64,000 nucleotides of DNA, from positions 186,001-250,000 of the forward strand of contig NZ_JADEYS010000004.1 in assembly GCF_015209595.1 (NCBI RefSeq), given 5' to 3'. The translations under genes were made by a program, and so were the position numbers. Below the pieces are notes generated by a model. It worked only from the letters and a program-made list of their open reading frames with translations, had not been told where the DNA came from and ran no database searches. Shown here piece after piece: positions 16,981 through 26,393 of this stretch (its first letter is position 1; every line of letters starts with the position of its first letter). This stretch comes from Pontibacterium sinense (GTDB taxonomy: Bacteria > Pseudomonadota > Gammaproteobacteria > Pseudomonadales > Balneatricaceae).

Positions 16981-18366
16981 ATGAATTCAATTTGGAATTA
17001 TCATTCTCCTATGTCACTCAAGTCCAAAATACTCCTGCTGGCGTTGCTACCTCTGATTCTGATGACAGCCGCGATTACGCTGATCAGTCAGCGGCAGGCG
17101 CATGATCTGTCGGAACAGGAGATCAGCACCTTCGAAGAACAGTTGCTGGCGGCCAAACGTAACGAGTTGCAGAACTATCTCAGCCTGGCGATGACCTCTA
17201 TTGCCCATATTGTTGCGGATTATGAGCCGGGTGATAGGGCGGCGGAGTCTGAAATTAAGCGTATTCTGCACAGTCTGACCTACGGTGATGACGGTTACTT
17301 TTTTGCCTACGATCAGCAAGGTATCAATCTGGTCCATCCCAAGCAGCCGGAGCTGGTGGGCGAAAACCTGATTAACCTACAGGATCAACGCGGCAATTTT
17401 GTGATACGTGAGTTACTGCAAAAGGCACAAGACGGTGGCGGGTATTTTCGTTACCACTGGCGTAAACCCTCAAAAGGCGGACTGGAAGACAAGCTCAGTT
17501 ATGTGGTGAATATTCCTAAGCTGAACTGGATGATGGGCACCGGTCTGTATGTCGACGATATCGCAGAAGAAGTGGCTAAGACGCGTGGGCTAGTTGACCG
17601 AAATATCCGTAACACCTTTTTCACTGTACTGATGATTCTGGCCGGGACGGTGATCATTATTATTCTGATCGGTGTGGCGATTAACGTGCATGCGGGTCAG
17701 TTAGCGGACAAGCGGTTACGCGCGATTATCCACAAGTACGTGCAGTTTCAGGTGAATCAGCGACGCAACTTTGCCCGTGAGCTGCACGATGGGATTAACC
17801 AGTTGATGGTGTCGGTGAAGTTTCGGATTGAGCTGGGCCGTGATCGACTAGAGTCTGACCCGGCGAGTGCGAAAGAAAATCTGGATAAAGCCGGTGATGT
17901 GTTAAATCAGGCGATTCAGGAAGTTCGGCAGATCTCCCATGATCTGCGGCCGAGCCTGCTGGATGATCTGGGGCTGAAAGCTGCGCTGGTGAGTATGCTG
18001 GATGATTTTGCTGAACGCACCGGCATCCATAACAATATCCGTTTAGAGTTGCCTGAGCATCGACTGCCCGATGATATTGAGATCACCCTGTACCGTATCG
18101 TGCAGGAAGCGATTACCAATGTAGAGCGTCATGCGCAGGCAACTGAAGTTGTGCTCAGAATCTGGCCGCAGGACAATACCCTGCGGATTGATCTTAAAGA
18201 TAACGGTTGTGGTTTTGCCTTGCCAAACCGCTCACAGCACGAAGGGATCGGTCTGATGAATATGCGCGAAAGGGCCGAATTGCTGGGCGGTAGTTTTGAG
18301 ATTCGCAGTCGTCCCTCCATGGGCACCCGCGTGCGTGCTATGTTTAGGCTGGAACCTGTAACCTGA
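16981..18366 (+). CDS. sensor histidine kinase, Cache sensor, NarL-partner type
   Basis: 461-residue membrane sensor. A first membrane segment (about residues 16-35) and a second (about 210-230) bracket a periplasmic single-Cache domain with the typical GDDGYFFAYDQQGINLVHPKQPELVG and LNWMMGTGLYVDDI segments. The cytoplasmic part is a HisKA_3 domain with the phospho-acceptor H269 in ARELHDGINQ, then a HATPase domain with EAITNVERHA (N box) and GIGLMNMRERAELLGG (G box). Cache domains of this type bind small organic acids. The response regulator gene follows after 23 bp, and a TAXI binding protein gene comes next, so the signal may be a transported solute. Confidence 0.93.
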   Translation: MNSIWNYHSPMSLKSKILLLALLPLILMTAAITLISQRQAHDLSEQEISTFEEQLLAAKRNELQNYLSLAMTSIAHIVADYEPGDRAAESEIKRILHSLTYGDDGYFFAYDQQGINLVHPKQPELVGENLINLQDQRGNFVIRELLQKAQDGGGYFRYHWRKPSKGGLEDKLSYVVNIPKLNWMMGTGLYVDDIAEEVAKTRGLVDRNIRNTFFTVLMILAGTVIIIILIGVAINVHAGQLADKRLRAIIHKYVQFQVNQRRNFARELHDGINQLMVSVKFRIELGRDRLESDPASAKENLDKAGDVLNQAIQEVRQISHDLRPSLLDDLGLKAALVSMLDDFAERTGIHNNIRLELPEHRLPDDIEITLYRIVQEAITNVERHAQATEVVLRIWPQDNTLRIDLKDNGCGFALPNRSQHEGIGLMNMRERAELLGGSFEIRSRPSMGTRVRAMFRLEPVT

Positions 18367-18389
18367 TCCCAATTTAAGAAGAGAACCTT

Positions 18390-19067
18390 ATGCCTCACAT
18401 CGGAACCCAGGACAATCCGGCAGTCAGCACCATCCGTATCTTGCTGGTGGATGATCATCCGTTAGTGTTGGAAGGGATCAGTGCCCGGCTGGAAAGCGAA
18501 CCCGGTATCGAGGTGATTGGGCAGGCCAACAATGGGCAGCAGGCGCTGGAAAAAGCGGCCGAACTCAAACCTGATGTGGTGTTGATGGATATCTCCATGC
18601 CGGTGATGAATGGGTTGGAAGCGGCAGAGCATTTTAAGAACGATCAGCCGGAAGCGCGGGTGTTGATCCTTAGCATGCATGAGAACCGCGAATATATTGT
18701 CAAGATGATCCAGAGTGGCGCGGCGGGATATGTGTTGAAGGATGTATCATCCGATGAGCTGATTCGTGCGATCCAGACCGTTCATCAGGGTGGGACCTAC
18801 TTTAGCGCGGGGGCTTCCGAGGCGCTGTTCAGTGAGTTCTCCAAAAGTGACCAGCCCGAAAAACCGGATACCGGTCTGACCAAGCGTGAAGAGATGGTGC
18901 TCAAGCTGATCGCCGAAGGGAAAGTAAATAAAGAAGTCGCCCGTGCGTTGGATATCTCCGTGCGTACAGTTGAAACCCACCGTCAGAACATTAAGCAGAA
19001 GCTCAATATTCAAACGGCCGCAGGGCTGACCAAGTATGCGTTGGAGCACAACCTGATCAGTTTGTGA
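18390..19067 (+). CDS. LuxR/NarL-type response regulator
   Basis: 225-residue cytoplasmic regulator, partner of the preceding histidine kinase. The receiver domain has the acidic pair D21-D22, phosphoacceptor D67 in VLMDISMP, and the conserved lysine in GYVLKDVSSDEL. The C-terminal LuxR-type HTH has LTKREEMVLKLIAEGKVNKEVA and SVRTVETHRQNIKQKL. The N-terminal 14 residues precede the receiver proper, and a start at 18390 follows an AGAAGAGAA site. It probably activates transport genes nearby, such as the TAXI receptors. Confidence 0.94.
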   Translation: MPHIGTQDNPAVSTIRILLVDDHPLVLEGISARLESEPGIEVIGQANNGQQALEKAAELKPDVVLMDISMPVMNGLEAAEHFKNDQPEARVLILSMHENREYIVKMIQSGAAGYVLKDVSSDELIRAIQTVHQGGTYFSAGASEALFSEFSKSDQPEKPDTGLTKREEMVLKLIAEGKVNKEVARALDISVRTVETHRQNIKQKLNIQTAAGLTKYALEHNLISL

Positions 19068-19132
19068 TTGTGGAATCGGATGGATGTTGGGAATCGCTTA
19101 GCTCGTCGCCAACCTACATGGTGTTTGTATAT

Positions 19133-19180
19133 TGTAGGGCAGGCTTCCAGCCTGCCGGCACCCTGAAGGGGTGCCCTACA
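19133..19180. repeat. two-hairpin palindromic element, TGTAGGG type
   Basis: TGTAGGG and CCCTACA ends enclose two hairpins, GGCAGGC-TTCCA-GCCTGCC and GGCACCC-TGAAG-GGGTGCC. It is the best preserved member of the family also seen at 32452-32802 and, decayed, near 3086. Located 65 bp after the response regulator gene. Confidence 0.85.
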
Positions 19181-19298
19181 GGTTTGGTTTAGTTGCCCAG
19201 TGTTGGATGCCACTGACGTATTGTTGCTTTCTATGTGACTGGCTCGGAACTTTGATACACTGGCCCATCGCTGATTGTGCAGATCCAAGAGAACAATA

Positions 19299-20279
19299 AT
19301 GAGAGATTGGCTGCAGCAACTGACCGGTTGCGTAGTATTTAGCATTGCATTCAGCCTGTGCGCGCTGAACCCCGCCTATGCGGAAAATCGTCTCGTATCT
19401 TTAGGTACCGGTGGTGTTACGGGTCTTTATTACCCGGCTGGCGGCGCTTTGTGTCGTCTGGTGAATCTGACCCGAGAGCAGCATGGCATTCGCTGTGCGG
19501 TGCGTAATACGCCCGGTTCTGTTACGAATCTTCGAAAAGTCTCCAGCGGCAAGTTGGACATGGGCATTGCTGAAGCGGGCCAGCTTTTCAACGCGGTGAA
19601 CGGTCGCGGTAAATTTGACCGCCCGGACCCACAACTGCGTGCGCTGATCAGCCTGTACCCAGAATACATCTCAGTACTCAGCCGCACCGACAGCGGCATC
19701 AAGAGCTTCGCTGATCTTTACAATAAACGTATCAATATTGGCAAAGAGGGCAGTAGTCAGCGGATCACAATGGCGATGTTGATGACAACACGCAACTGGA
19801 GCCTGGATGATTTCGCTGAGGTGCATCAGCTGGCACCGGCGAATCAGGCCGATGCGCTGTGTGAAAACCGCATCGATGCCACCTTATATGTGGTGGGACA
19901 TCCCAGCGGTGCGATTAAGGAAGCATTGCGTGACTGCGACAGTCAGCTGGTCAGCCTGTCATTGGAAGATATTGAAACCCTGACCACCACCAATCCTCAT
20001 TATCACCCGCTGTCCCTGCGGGGGGATTACTATGATGCGAGTCAGCCTGATGTCACAACTGCGGGTGTGAATGCGACTCTGTTTACCCGTGCTGATCTGC
20101 CGGATGAAGTGGCGTATGCCGTGGTGAAATCCCTGTTCAGTCAGTTCGAGCGTTTCCGCCGCATGCATCCTGCCTTTGTCGACTTAAAGATTGAAGATAT
20201 GGTGAAGCCGTCTTTGGCGGCGCCCATGCATCCGGGCGCGCAACGCTACTTCCAGGACGCTGGACTGCTCCAGCCCTAA
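19299..20279 (+). CDS. TAXI-family TRAP solute-binding protein (first paralogue)
   Basis: 326-residue periplasmic receptor with a signal peptide ending at AYA-EN (about residue 29). The mature N terminus, SLGTGGVTGLYYPAGGALCRLVN, is the hallmark of TAXI receptors, followed by GSVTNLRKVSSGKLDMGIAEAGQ and the conserved VGHPSGAIKEAL segment. It is clearly paralogous to the TAXI receptor at 22590-23579 but more diverged, with no adjacent same-strand permease. It lies directly downstream of a two-component pair, so it could share the downstream permease or act as a sensory co-receptor for a kinase. The ATG at 19299 matches the signal peptide start. Confidence 0.93.
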   Translation: MRDWLQQLTGCVVFSIAFSLCALNPAYAENRLVSLGTGGVTGLYYPAGGALCRLVNLTREQHGIRCAVRNTPGSVTNLRKVSSGKLDMGIAEAGQLFNAVNGRGKFDRPDPQLRALISLYPEYISVLSRTDSGIKSFADLYNKRINIGKEGSSQRITMAMLMTTRNWSLDDFAEVHQLAPANQADALCENRIDATLYVVGHPSGAIKEALRDCDSQLVSLSLEDIETLTTTNPHYHPLSLRGDYYDASQPDVTTAGVNATLFTRADLPDEVAYAVVKSLFSQFERFRRMHPAFVDLKIEDMVKPSLAAPMHPGAQRYFQDAGLLQP

Positions 20280-20296
20280 CACCTCCGGTAAGTGCT

Positions 20297-21883
20297 TTAG
20301 CGGATCGCTTCAGTTGAAGCCGTGGTCACTAATGGCAGATCAATCTGGAAGTGAGCGCCGCTCTCATCGGGTACACAACAGATATGTCCGTTTAAGAGCT
20401 GGCTCACCAGGTTGAAAGTGATGTGCATCCCTAAACCGCTGCAGCCCTGATTCCGTTTGGTGGTCATAAACGGTTCAAACAGCTTGTACTGCCAGCCGTC
20501 TGGAATTCCCACACCGTTGTCCGCGTAATCGATCTTCAGGCTGTCCGTTTGTGGCGTGAGTGTAATGGTGATCTTTCCACCGGGCTGATTTTCAAACCCA
20601 TGCAGCAGCGAATTCAAAATCAGGTTGGTGAAGATCTGATAGAAACTGCCCGGATAGCTGTCGAGCAGAAGATGGTCAGGACCGTTGATGATAACTTCAG
20701 GGTTACAGCGTTTCAGGCGTGGACGCAGGGAGAGCAAAATCTCATCCAGATACTGGATCAGGTCGAACTGACGCTGTTGCTCGCTCGATTGATCGACCGA
20801 TACCTGTTTGAAGGCGCTGATCAGCTGGGCGGCACGCTCCAGATTCTGGCAGATTAACTGGCTGCTCTCCACCGCGGTATCCGCCAGTGGATCGTCTGGG
20901 TGTTGTTGCTTATGCAGTGTGGCCTGATCCGCAAGGAAAGAGGCTGCTGTAAAACCAATGCCTATTGGGGTGTTAATCTCATGGGCAACACCCGCTACCA
21001 GTCCCCCCAGGGCTGCCAGCTTCTTGGATTCAACCAGCTGTTGCTGGGTGGCTTGCAGTTTTTCCAGTGTCTCATGCAGTTCCTGATTACGCTCTTCCAG
21101 CTGCTGGGTGCGATCCGTGACCCTTTGTTCCAGCTCAGTGTTCAGTTTCTCCAGGGCATGTTCAGCTTCGGCACGTTTACTCATATCTTTCAGCATTGAT
21201 TCCCGCATGCCATTCATCGCATCCACCACCTGGCTGAGTTCGTCATCGCGGGCTTTGCCATTGCGCTTGAGAATCAGCGGGCGGTCCAGATGATCCAGTT
21301 TCAGGCGACGGGCATATTGCGCCATCGTGCCCAGATGCTGGGTGATCAGACGGTGGAAGATGGTGAGGATAAAGATCGAGACCAGAAACGTTTTGATCCC
21401 CTGTGAGGCAAGGATCACCAGCACTTTATCACCCAGACGGCGGTAGACCTCATCCAGACTGATAATCAGGGTCAGTTTGCCCACCTCATACACGGTGCTG
21501 TTAGCGGCTTTGTGCTGCAGATCATAGTGTCGCTCAACGATCGGACCGGTTTCCGGTCGCTTACCCGCTGCATAGAAGTCGCCATATTGTGAGCTGATCT
21601 CCAGATACTGGATGTCGGGCAGTTGATAGAGACCGTCCAGCTGAACCTGAATCTGATCCGGGCTGATTTCCCACAGACTGTTAGAGAGGCTGTTCAGCGA
21701 GCTGGCTTCGATCTGTTGCAGGCGTTCATCAATGGCGGAGAGTTCGTAACGGTAGTCGAGCCAGAGCTGTGTGCCGGTGGCGATCAGTGTGATCGCGGAG
21801 CTGCATAGCAAGATTGCCGCCAGCAGGCGAATCCCCAATGGCTTTTGATAACGAAGTTGGTTGATGCGTTGCAGCAGGCTCAT
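20297..21883 (-). CDS. membrane sensor histidine kinase
   Basis: 528-residue sensor kinase. Two membrane segments (about residues 18-40 and 170-195) bracket a periplasmic sensory region. A HAMP-like linker and a coiled coil (about 250-310, rich in E, L, Q) precede the HisKA domain with the phospho-acceptor histidine in VAHEINTPIGIG. The HATPase domain has FTNLILNSLLHGF (N box), DYADNGVGIPDG and GCSGLGMHITFNLV (G boxes). The start at 21883 begins the membrane segment; the upstream extension of the frame only mirrors the SMR gene in another frame. It has no adjacent response regulator. The SMR gene is 11 bp upstream on the same strand. Confidence 0.92.
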   Translation of the reverse strand: MSLLQRINQLRYQKPLGIRLLAAILLCSSAITLIATGTQLWLDYRYELSAIDERLQQIEASSLNSLSNSLWEISPDQIQVQLDGLYQLPDIQYLEISSQYGDFYAAGKRPETGPIVERHYDLQHKAANSTVYEVGKLTLIISLDEVYRRLGDKVLVILASQGIKTFLVSIFILTIFHRLITQHLGTMAQYARRLKLDHLDRPLILKRNGKARDDELSQVVDAMNGMRESMLKDMSKRAEAEHALEKLNTELEQRVTDRTQQLEERNQELHETLEKLQATQQQLVESKKLAALGGLVAGVAHEINTPIGIGFTAASFLADQATLHKQQHPDDPLADTAVESSQLICQNLERAAQLISAFKQVSVDQSSEQQRQFDLIQYLDEILLSLRPRLKRCNPEVIINGPDHLLLDSYPGSFYQIFTNLILNSLLHGFENQPGGKITITLTPQTDSLKIDYADNGVGIPDGWQYKLFEPFMTTKRNQGCSGLGMHITFNLVSQLLNGHICCVPDESGAHFQIDLPLVTTASTEAIR

Positions 21884-21894
21884 AGCGTCTTTAT

Positions 21895-22227
21895 CTAGTG
21901 CAAAGAGGTTTTGGAAAACAGATTGATCACAATCACGCCCAGAACAATAAGGCCGATACCGATGACTGCGGGAAGGTCCAGCTTTTGGTCGTAAATCAGT
22001 AGCGCCAGAACACTCACAAATACAATCCCCAGTCCTGACCAGATCGCATACGCTACCCCCAAAGGTATTGTGTGCAGGGTCATCGACAGTGCATAGAAGG
22101 CAACACCATACCCTGAGATCACCAATAGGGAGGGCCACAGCTTAGAAAAACCATCGCTGGATTTTAGCGCGGTGGTCGCGATGACTTCTGATGCAATGGC
22201 AACACCCAGAAACAGCCAGTTTTTCAT
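21895..22227 (-). CDS. small multidrug resistance (SMR) family exporter
   Basis: 110-residue inner-membrane protein with four transmembrane helices, the canonical EmrE/QacE size. The essential membrane-embedded glutamate is E14 in [16 protein letters not shown], and the [13 protein letters not shown] motif of helix 3 is intact. SMR proteins exchange protons for quaternary cations or guanidinium compounds as dimers. The ATG at 22227 places E14 correctly. The gene overlaps nothing and leaves 11 bp before the histidine kinase, so the two are probably co-transcribed. This pairing is uncommon. Confidence 0.94.
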   Translation of the reverse strand: MKNWLFLGVAIASEVIATTALKSSDGFSKLWPSLLVISGYGVAFYALSMTLHTIPLGVAYAIWSGLGIVFVSVLALLIYDQKLDLPAVIGIGLIVLGVIVINLFSKTSLH

Positions 22228-22589
22228 AAATAAGCGTCTTCCTAATAGTGATCGCTGAGGCAGAAAGTTTTTCACAAACCGCTGGCGTTAAACAAGCGGG
22301 AAATAACACCATCGGCCACGGCTTATATAGGCAGACTTTAGCCCTTTTTGGCAACTTAGCGCAGGGTATTGTGAAAAGTGGCACGCGAGGAGGTTTTGTT
22401 GGCATGGAAGGCGGTCTGGGTGGTGCTGCCTTTCCCCTATGTTAGAGGGGTCTCCTTTAAGACGGTATTCCTGTCACATTGATGTGTTTCACATTAGATG
22501 GCAGGGAAAAAGGACAGTAGCGAGTGAGCTGCTGTAAAGAACTTATTTACTGCCCGCATTGCGGGTAAATAACGATAAGAAGGGTTCCC
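22228..22589. promoter_or_regulatory. divergent promoter region, with a leader hairpin before the TAXI receptor
   Basis: 362 bp between divergent SMR and TAXI genes. At 22543-22572 the arms TTATTTAC and GTAAATAA flank an inner CCCGC-ATT-GCGGG stem, making a strong palindrome that ends 17 bp before the ATG at 22590. The ribosome-binding stretch AAGAAGGG follows at 22577-22584. It could stabilise the receptor mRNA or be an operator. No sigma-54 signature (GG-N10-GC in context) was found here. Confidence 0.5.
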
Positions 22590-23579
22590 ATGTCTCTGAA
22601 GAACAAACTCGCAACGACGCTTTTCTCCTCAGCGGTTGGTCTGGCTGCTACTTTCTCTGCAACCACAGTGAGTGCAGAACAAACCTATGTGACTATCGGT
22701 ACGGGTGGTCAGACAGGTGTGTACTACGTTGTAGGCCAGTCTGTTTGCCGTTTGGTAAACCGTGAAACTAAAGACCACGGCATCAAGTGTACTGCGCCTT
22801 CTACCGGCGGTTCTGTAGCGAACATCAACGCTATCCGTCAGGGTCAGCAGGACATGGGCATGGCCCAGTCTGACTGGCAGTTCCACGCGCTGAACGGCAC
22901 TAAGCACAAGACCTTCATGGATCAGGGTAAGTTTGAAAACCTGCGTGCACTGTTCTCCGTACACAACGAGCCATTCACTGTTGTTGCCCGTGCAGACTCC
23001 GGTGTTGAATCTTTCGATGATCTGGTCGGCAAACGTGTCAACCTGAACAACCCAGGTTCCGGTACTCGCGGCACCATGGAAGTGATCATGGCTGAGAAAG
23101 GCTGGACGCGTGATTCCTTCAAGCTGGCAGCTGAGCTGAAAGCTTCTGAGCAGGCTCAGGCACTGTGTGACAACAAGCTGGACGTGATGATCTATTCCGT
23201 TGGCCACCCATCCGGTGCGATCAAAGAAGCAACGACTTCTTGTGATGCAAAAGTGATCCCTGTAACAGGTGCTGCGATCGACAAGCTGATCGCTGAAAAC
23301 GATTACTATGCAAATGCAACCATCAAAGGCGGCCTGTACAAAGGTTCTGACGCAGACGTAGCAACCTTCGGTAACGCTGCAACTTTCGTAAGCTCCGCTG
23401 ACGTTGACGCTGACACTGTATACCAGGTGGTTAAAGCGGTATTCGATAACTTCGATCGCTTCAAGCGTCTGCACCCTGCTTTCAACAACCTGGATCCTAA
23501 GCAGATGATCTCTGGCGGCCTGTCTGCTCCTCTGCATGACGGTGCGGTTCGTTACTACAAAGAAAAGGGTTGGATGTAA
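22590..23579 (+). CDS. TAXI-family TRAP solute-binding protein (second paralogue)
   Basis: 329-residue periplasmic receptor with a signal peptide ending near VSA-EQ (about residue 30). Conserved TAXI features are TIGTGGQTGVYYVVGQSVCRLVN, STGGSVANINAIRQGQQDMGMAQSDWQ, LNNPGSGTRGTMEV and the VGHPSGAIKEA segment. It directly precedes the fused TAXI permease gene, so it is its cognate receptor. Codon use is biased towards preferred codons, consistent with high expression. Known TAXI substrates include glutamate and other dicarboxylates; the substrate here is unknown. Confidence 0.95.
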   Translation: MSLKNKLATTLFSSAVGLAATFSATTVSAEQTYVTIGTGGQTGVYYVVGQSVCRLVNRETKDHGIKCTAPSTGGSVANINAIRQGQQDMGMAQSDWQFHALNGTKHKTFMDQGKFENLRALFSVHNEPFTVVARADSGVESFDDLVGKRVNLNNPGSGTRGTMEVIMAEKGWTRDSFKLAAELKASEQAQALCDNKLDVMIYSVGHPSGAIKEATTSCDAKVIPVTGAAIDKLIAENDYYANATIKGGLYKGSDADVATFGNAATFVSSADVDADTVYQVVKAVFDNFDRFKRLHPAFNNLDPKQMISGGLSAPLHDGAVRYYKEKGWM

Positions 23580-23606
23580 GCCTGCATTCCCGCGCTTTTT
23601 TTAGTT

Positions 23607-23696
23607 AGGAGGCTTTAAGCCTTCTCCAGAGACCTTTGTCTTGCTCACTTTCTGATGTGCAGATCAGCCCGAGTAGGGCAGAGGTCTCTTTTTTTC
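23607..23696 (+). terminator. two consecutive hairpins between receptor and permease genes (attenuator)
   Basis: AGGAGGCTT and AAGCCTTCT form a short hairpin at 23607-23625. AGAGACCT (23628-23635) and AGGTCTCT (23682-23689) pair across a longer loop and run into a T tract ending at 23696. The layout fits partial termination that keeps receptor mRNA in excess over permease mRNA. Confidence 0.6.
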
Positions 23697-23718
23697 ATTC
23701 TGTTTTTTTGGAGCTGAT

Positions 23719-26337
23719 ATGACGAATCTGCAAAGCAGACAGGATCAGGTCGACGAAAAAGAACTTCAGGAGATGGTTGCTGCCAATGATACGGGCGCAC
23801 GAATTCCTGAAGGCTGGCAGGGTAAGCTGTTGTTGGCAGTTGCGCTGTTTTGGTCCCTGTTTCAGCTGTGGATAGCATCTCCACTGCCGTTTTATGACTG
23901 GCCGCTGATTGGCAGCTTTGGCATTTTTAACGACACCGAAGTCCGGGCGATCCATCTGGGATTTGCGACCTTCCTCGCTTTTACCGCGTATCCTGCGCTG
24001 GCCCGATCTCCCCGACACCATATTCCTGTGACCGATACTGTCCTGTGCCTGCTGGGTGCGTTCAGTGCGTCTTATATTTATCTGTTTTACGAGCAGCTGG
24101 TGGGCCGTCCGGGTTTGCCAAATACTCAGGATCTGGTGGTGTCTATCACCGGTTTGATCCTGTTGCTGGAAGCGACCCGTCGTACTTTGGGTCCACCGTT
24201 GATGATCGTTGCAATCGTCTTCCTGACATACTCTCTGGCCGGTCCGTACATGCCGGAGCTGATTGCGCACAAAGGCGTCACACTAAAAGAGCTTGTTAAC
24301 CATCAATGGCTAACCACGGAAGGCGTTTTTGGTATTGCGCTTGGCGTCTCCTCCAACTTTGTATTCCTGTTTGTTCTTTTTGGTGCGCTGCTGGATAAAG
24401 CGGGTGCCGGTAACTACTTCATTCAGGTTGCGTTCTCGCTGCTGGGTCACATGCGTGGCGGTCCGGCAAAAGCGGCGGTGGTATCGTCCGGTCTGACCGG
24501 TTTGATCTCCGGTTCCTCTATTGCCAACGTGGTGACCACGGGTACGTTTACCATCCCGATGATGAAACGGGTGGGGTTCTCCTCCGAAAAAGCCGGTGCG
24601 GTTGAAGTCGCTTCGTCTGTGAACGGACAGATTATGCCACCCGTGATGGGCGCTGCGGCGTTCCTGATGGTGGAGTACGTGGGGATCTCCTACGTGGAAG
24701 TTATCACCCATGCATTTCTGCCTGCGCTGATCTCCTACATCGCGCTGATCTACATCGTGCATCTGGAAGCACTGAAACAGAACATGTATGGCTTGCCACG
24801 TCGTACTGCAGTGAAAGCATGGCAGTTGCGTCTGATCGGTATCCTGACCGGGTTCCTGACCACGGCGGGTATTGCTGCAATTGTGTACTACGGCATTGGC
24901 TGGATTAAACCGGTGTTTGGTGACTTTGCGGGCATGGTGATCGCGGCGTTGCTGGTGGTGGTGTATCTCTACCTGATCCGTTTTGCATCCCGTGTGCCTG
25001 ATCTGGCGCTGGATGATCCAAACGCACCGATGCTGCAGTTGCCGGAAGTTGGGCCAACCGTTAAATCCGGTTTGCACTTCCTGTTGCCGGTCGTCGTGCT
25101 GGTGTGGTGTTTGATGATCGAGCGTTTGTCACCGGGGTTGTCTGCATTTTGGGCAACCATCCTGATGATCGTGATTCTGGTGACTCAGCGTCCGCTGATG
25201 GCGTACTTCCGCCAGCAGGGGAATCTGAGTGCACGTCTGCGTCAGGGTGCCAATGAACTGGTTGACGGTCTGATCGTGGGTGCACGAAACATGATCGGTA
25301 TCGGTATTGCGACCGCGACCGCCGGTATCATCGTTGGCGCGGTGTCTCAGACCGGTGTGGGATCAGTATTGGCTGATCTGGTGGAAGTGTTGTCGATGGG
25401 CAACCTGCTGCTGATGCTGATTCTGACCGCGATTCTCAGTCTGATTCTGGGTATGGGTCTGCCAACTACGGCCAACTATATTGTTGTTTCTTCCTTACTG
25501 GCGCCAGTGGTGATCTCACTGGGTCAGGAATCCGGACTGATCGTACCGTTGATCGCGGTGCATCTGTTCGTGTTCTACTTCGGCATCATGGCAGACGTGA
25601 CCCCACCGGTTGGTCTGGCCTCATTTGCCGCGGCAGCCGTCTCCGGTGGTGATCCTATCCGGACAGGTTTCCAGGCGTTTAGCTACAGCTTACGTACGGC
25701 CGCGCTGCCATTCCTGTTTATCTTCAATACCGACCTGTTGCTGATTGATGTGACCTGGTTGGAAGGTATTCAGGTCTTTATCGTGGCGACCATCGCCATA
25801 CTGATCTTCACCGCGGCCACACAGGGTTACTTCTTTGCCCGTAACCGCTGGTACGAAACCTGTCTGTTGCTGTTGATTGCGTTCTCGTTGTTCCGTCCGG
25901 GCTTCTGGATGGATCGCATCGTAGAGCCGTATCAGCAGATCAGCCCGTCCGCATTGGTGCAGGAAGCAGGGAATCTGCAACCGGGTACCGAGCTGCGTAT
26001 CTGGATTGATGGTGAAGATGATGTGGGTAACGCGCGTTCCTTCCTGGCTATCCTGAATTTGGGTGAAGGTGAAGACGGCGCCGCGCGACTGGCATCAACC
26101 GGTATCGAATTGTTGGACAAAGATGGCAAAACCATCGTCGACTACGTGGGCTTTGACAGTGCGGCGGAACATGCCGGTCTGGCCTTCGATCAAGTGATTA
26201 CCGGAGCGGAAGCGCCACAAGTGCAGCCGCCAAAACAGCTGATCTATATTCCGGCGATCGCCTTGCTGGCTTTGCTGATCGTATTGCAGCGACGTCGTCG
26301 TAAAGAAGAACCTGTGGCACAACCTGCTGCAGCATAA
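23719..26337 (+). CDS. TRAP transporter fused 4TM/12TM permease (TAXI type) with DUF3394
   Basis: 872-residue polytopic membrane protein that fuses the small and large TRAP permease functions. The N-terminal hydrophobic block (about residues 30-190) is the 4TM part. The DctM-like core contains SGLTGLISGSSIANVVTTGTF, NGQIMPPVMGAAAF, GMGLPTTANYIV and ADVTPPVGLASFAAA. The C-terminal about 150 residues form a non-membrane domain of the DUF3394 kind followed by a last membrane segment. It works with the receptor encoded just upstream, using a sodium or proton gradient. The universal stress protein gene follows 56 bp later. Confidence 0.94.
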   Translation: MTNLQSRQDQVDEKELQEMVAANDTGARIPEGWQGKLLLAVALFWSLFQLWIASPLPFYDWPLIGSFGIFNDTEVRAIHLGFATFLAFTAYPALARSPRHHIPVTDTVLCLLGAFSASYIYLFYEQLVGRPGLPNTQDLVVSITGLILLLEATRRTLGPPLMIVAIVFLTYSLAGPYMPELIAHKGVTLKELVNHQWLTTEGVFGIALGVSSNFVFLFVLFGALLDKAGAGNYFIQVAFSLLGHMRGGPAKAAVVSSGLTGLISGSSIANVVTTGTFTIPMMKRVGFSSEKAGAVEVASSVNGQIMPPVMGAAAFLMVEYVGISYVEVITHAFLPALISYIALIYIVHLEALKQNMYGLPRRTAVKAWQLRLIGILTGFLTTAGIAAIVYYGIGWIKPVFGDFAGMVIAALLVVVYLYLIRFASRVPDLALDDPNAPMLQLPEVGPTVKSGLHFLLPVVVLVWCLMIERLSPGLSAFWATILMIVILVTQRPLMAYFRQQGNLSARLRQGANELVDGLIVGARNMIGIGIATATAGIIVGAVSQTGVGSVLADLVEVLSMGNLLLMLILTAILSLILGMGLPTTANYIVVSSLLAPVVISLGQESGLIVPLIAVHLFVFYFGIMADVTPPVGLASFAAAAVSGGDPIRTGFQAFSYSLRTAALPFLFIFNTDLLLIDVTWLEGIQVFIVATIAILIFTAATQGYFFARNRWYETCLLLLIAFSLFRPGFWMDRIVEPYQQISPSALVQEAGNLQPGTELRIWIDGEDDVGNARSFLAILNLGEGEDGAARLASTGIELLDKDGKTIVDYVGFDSAAEHAGLAFDQVITGAEAPQVQPPKQLIYIPAIALLALLIVLQRRRRKEEPVAQPAAA

Positions 26338-26393
26338 ACATGTGCATCCCGACTGCATGGTTATGCAGTCGGGTATTGCCGGAGGAATGGCTG

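Noticed and set aside
21884-22138. 85-residue N-terminal extension of the second histidine kinase
   Set aside because: The extension lies over the SMR gene in a different frame; the kinase membrane segment begins at 21883, which is the sensible start.
22629-23537. 302-codon open frame opposite the TAXI receptor gene
   Set aside because: Antisense to a well-conserved receptor; Cys-, His- and Val-rich low-quality translation without a ribosome-binding site.
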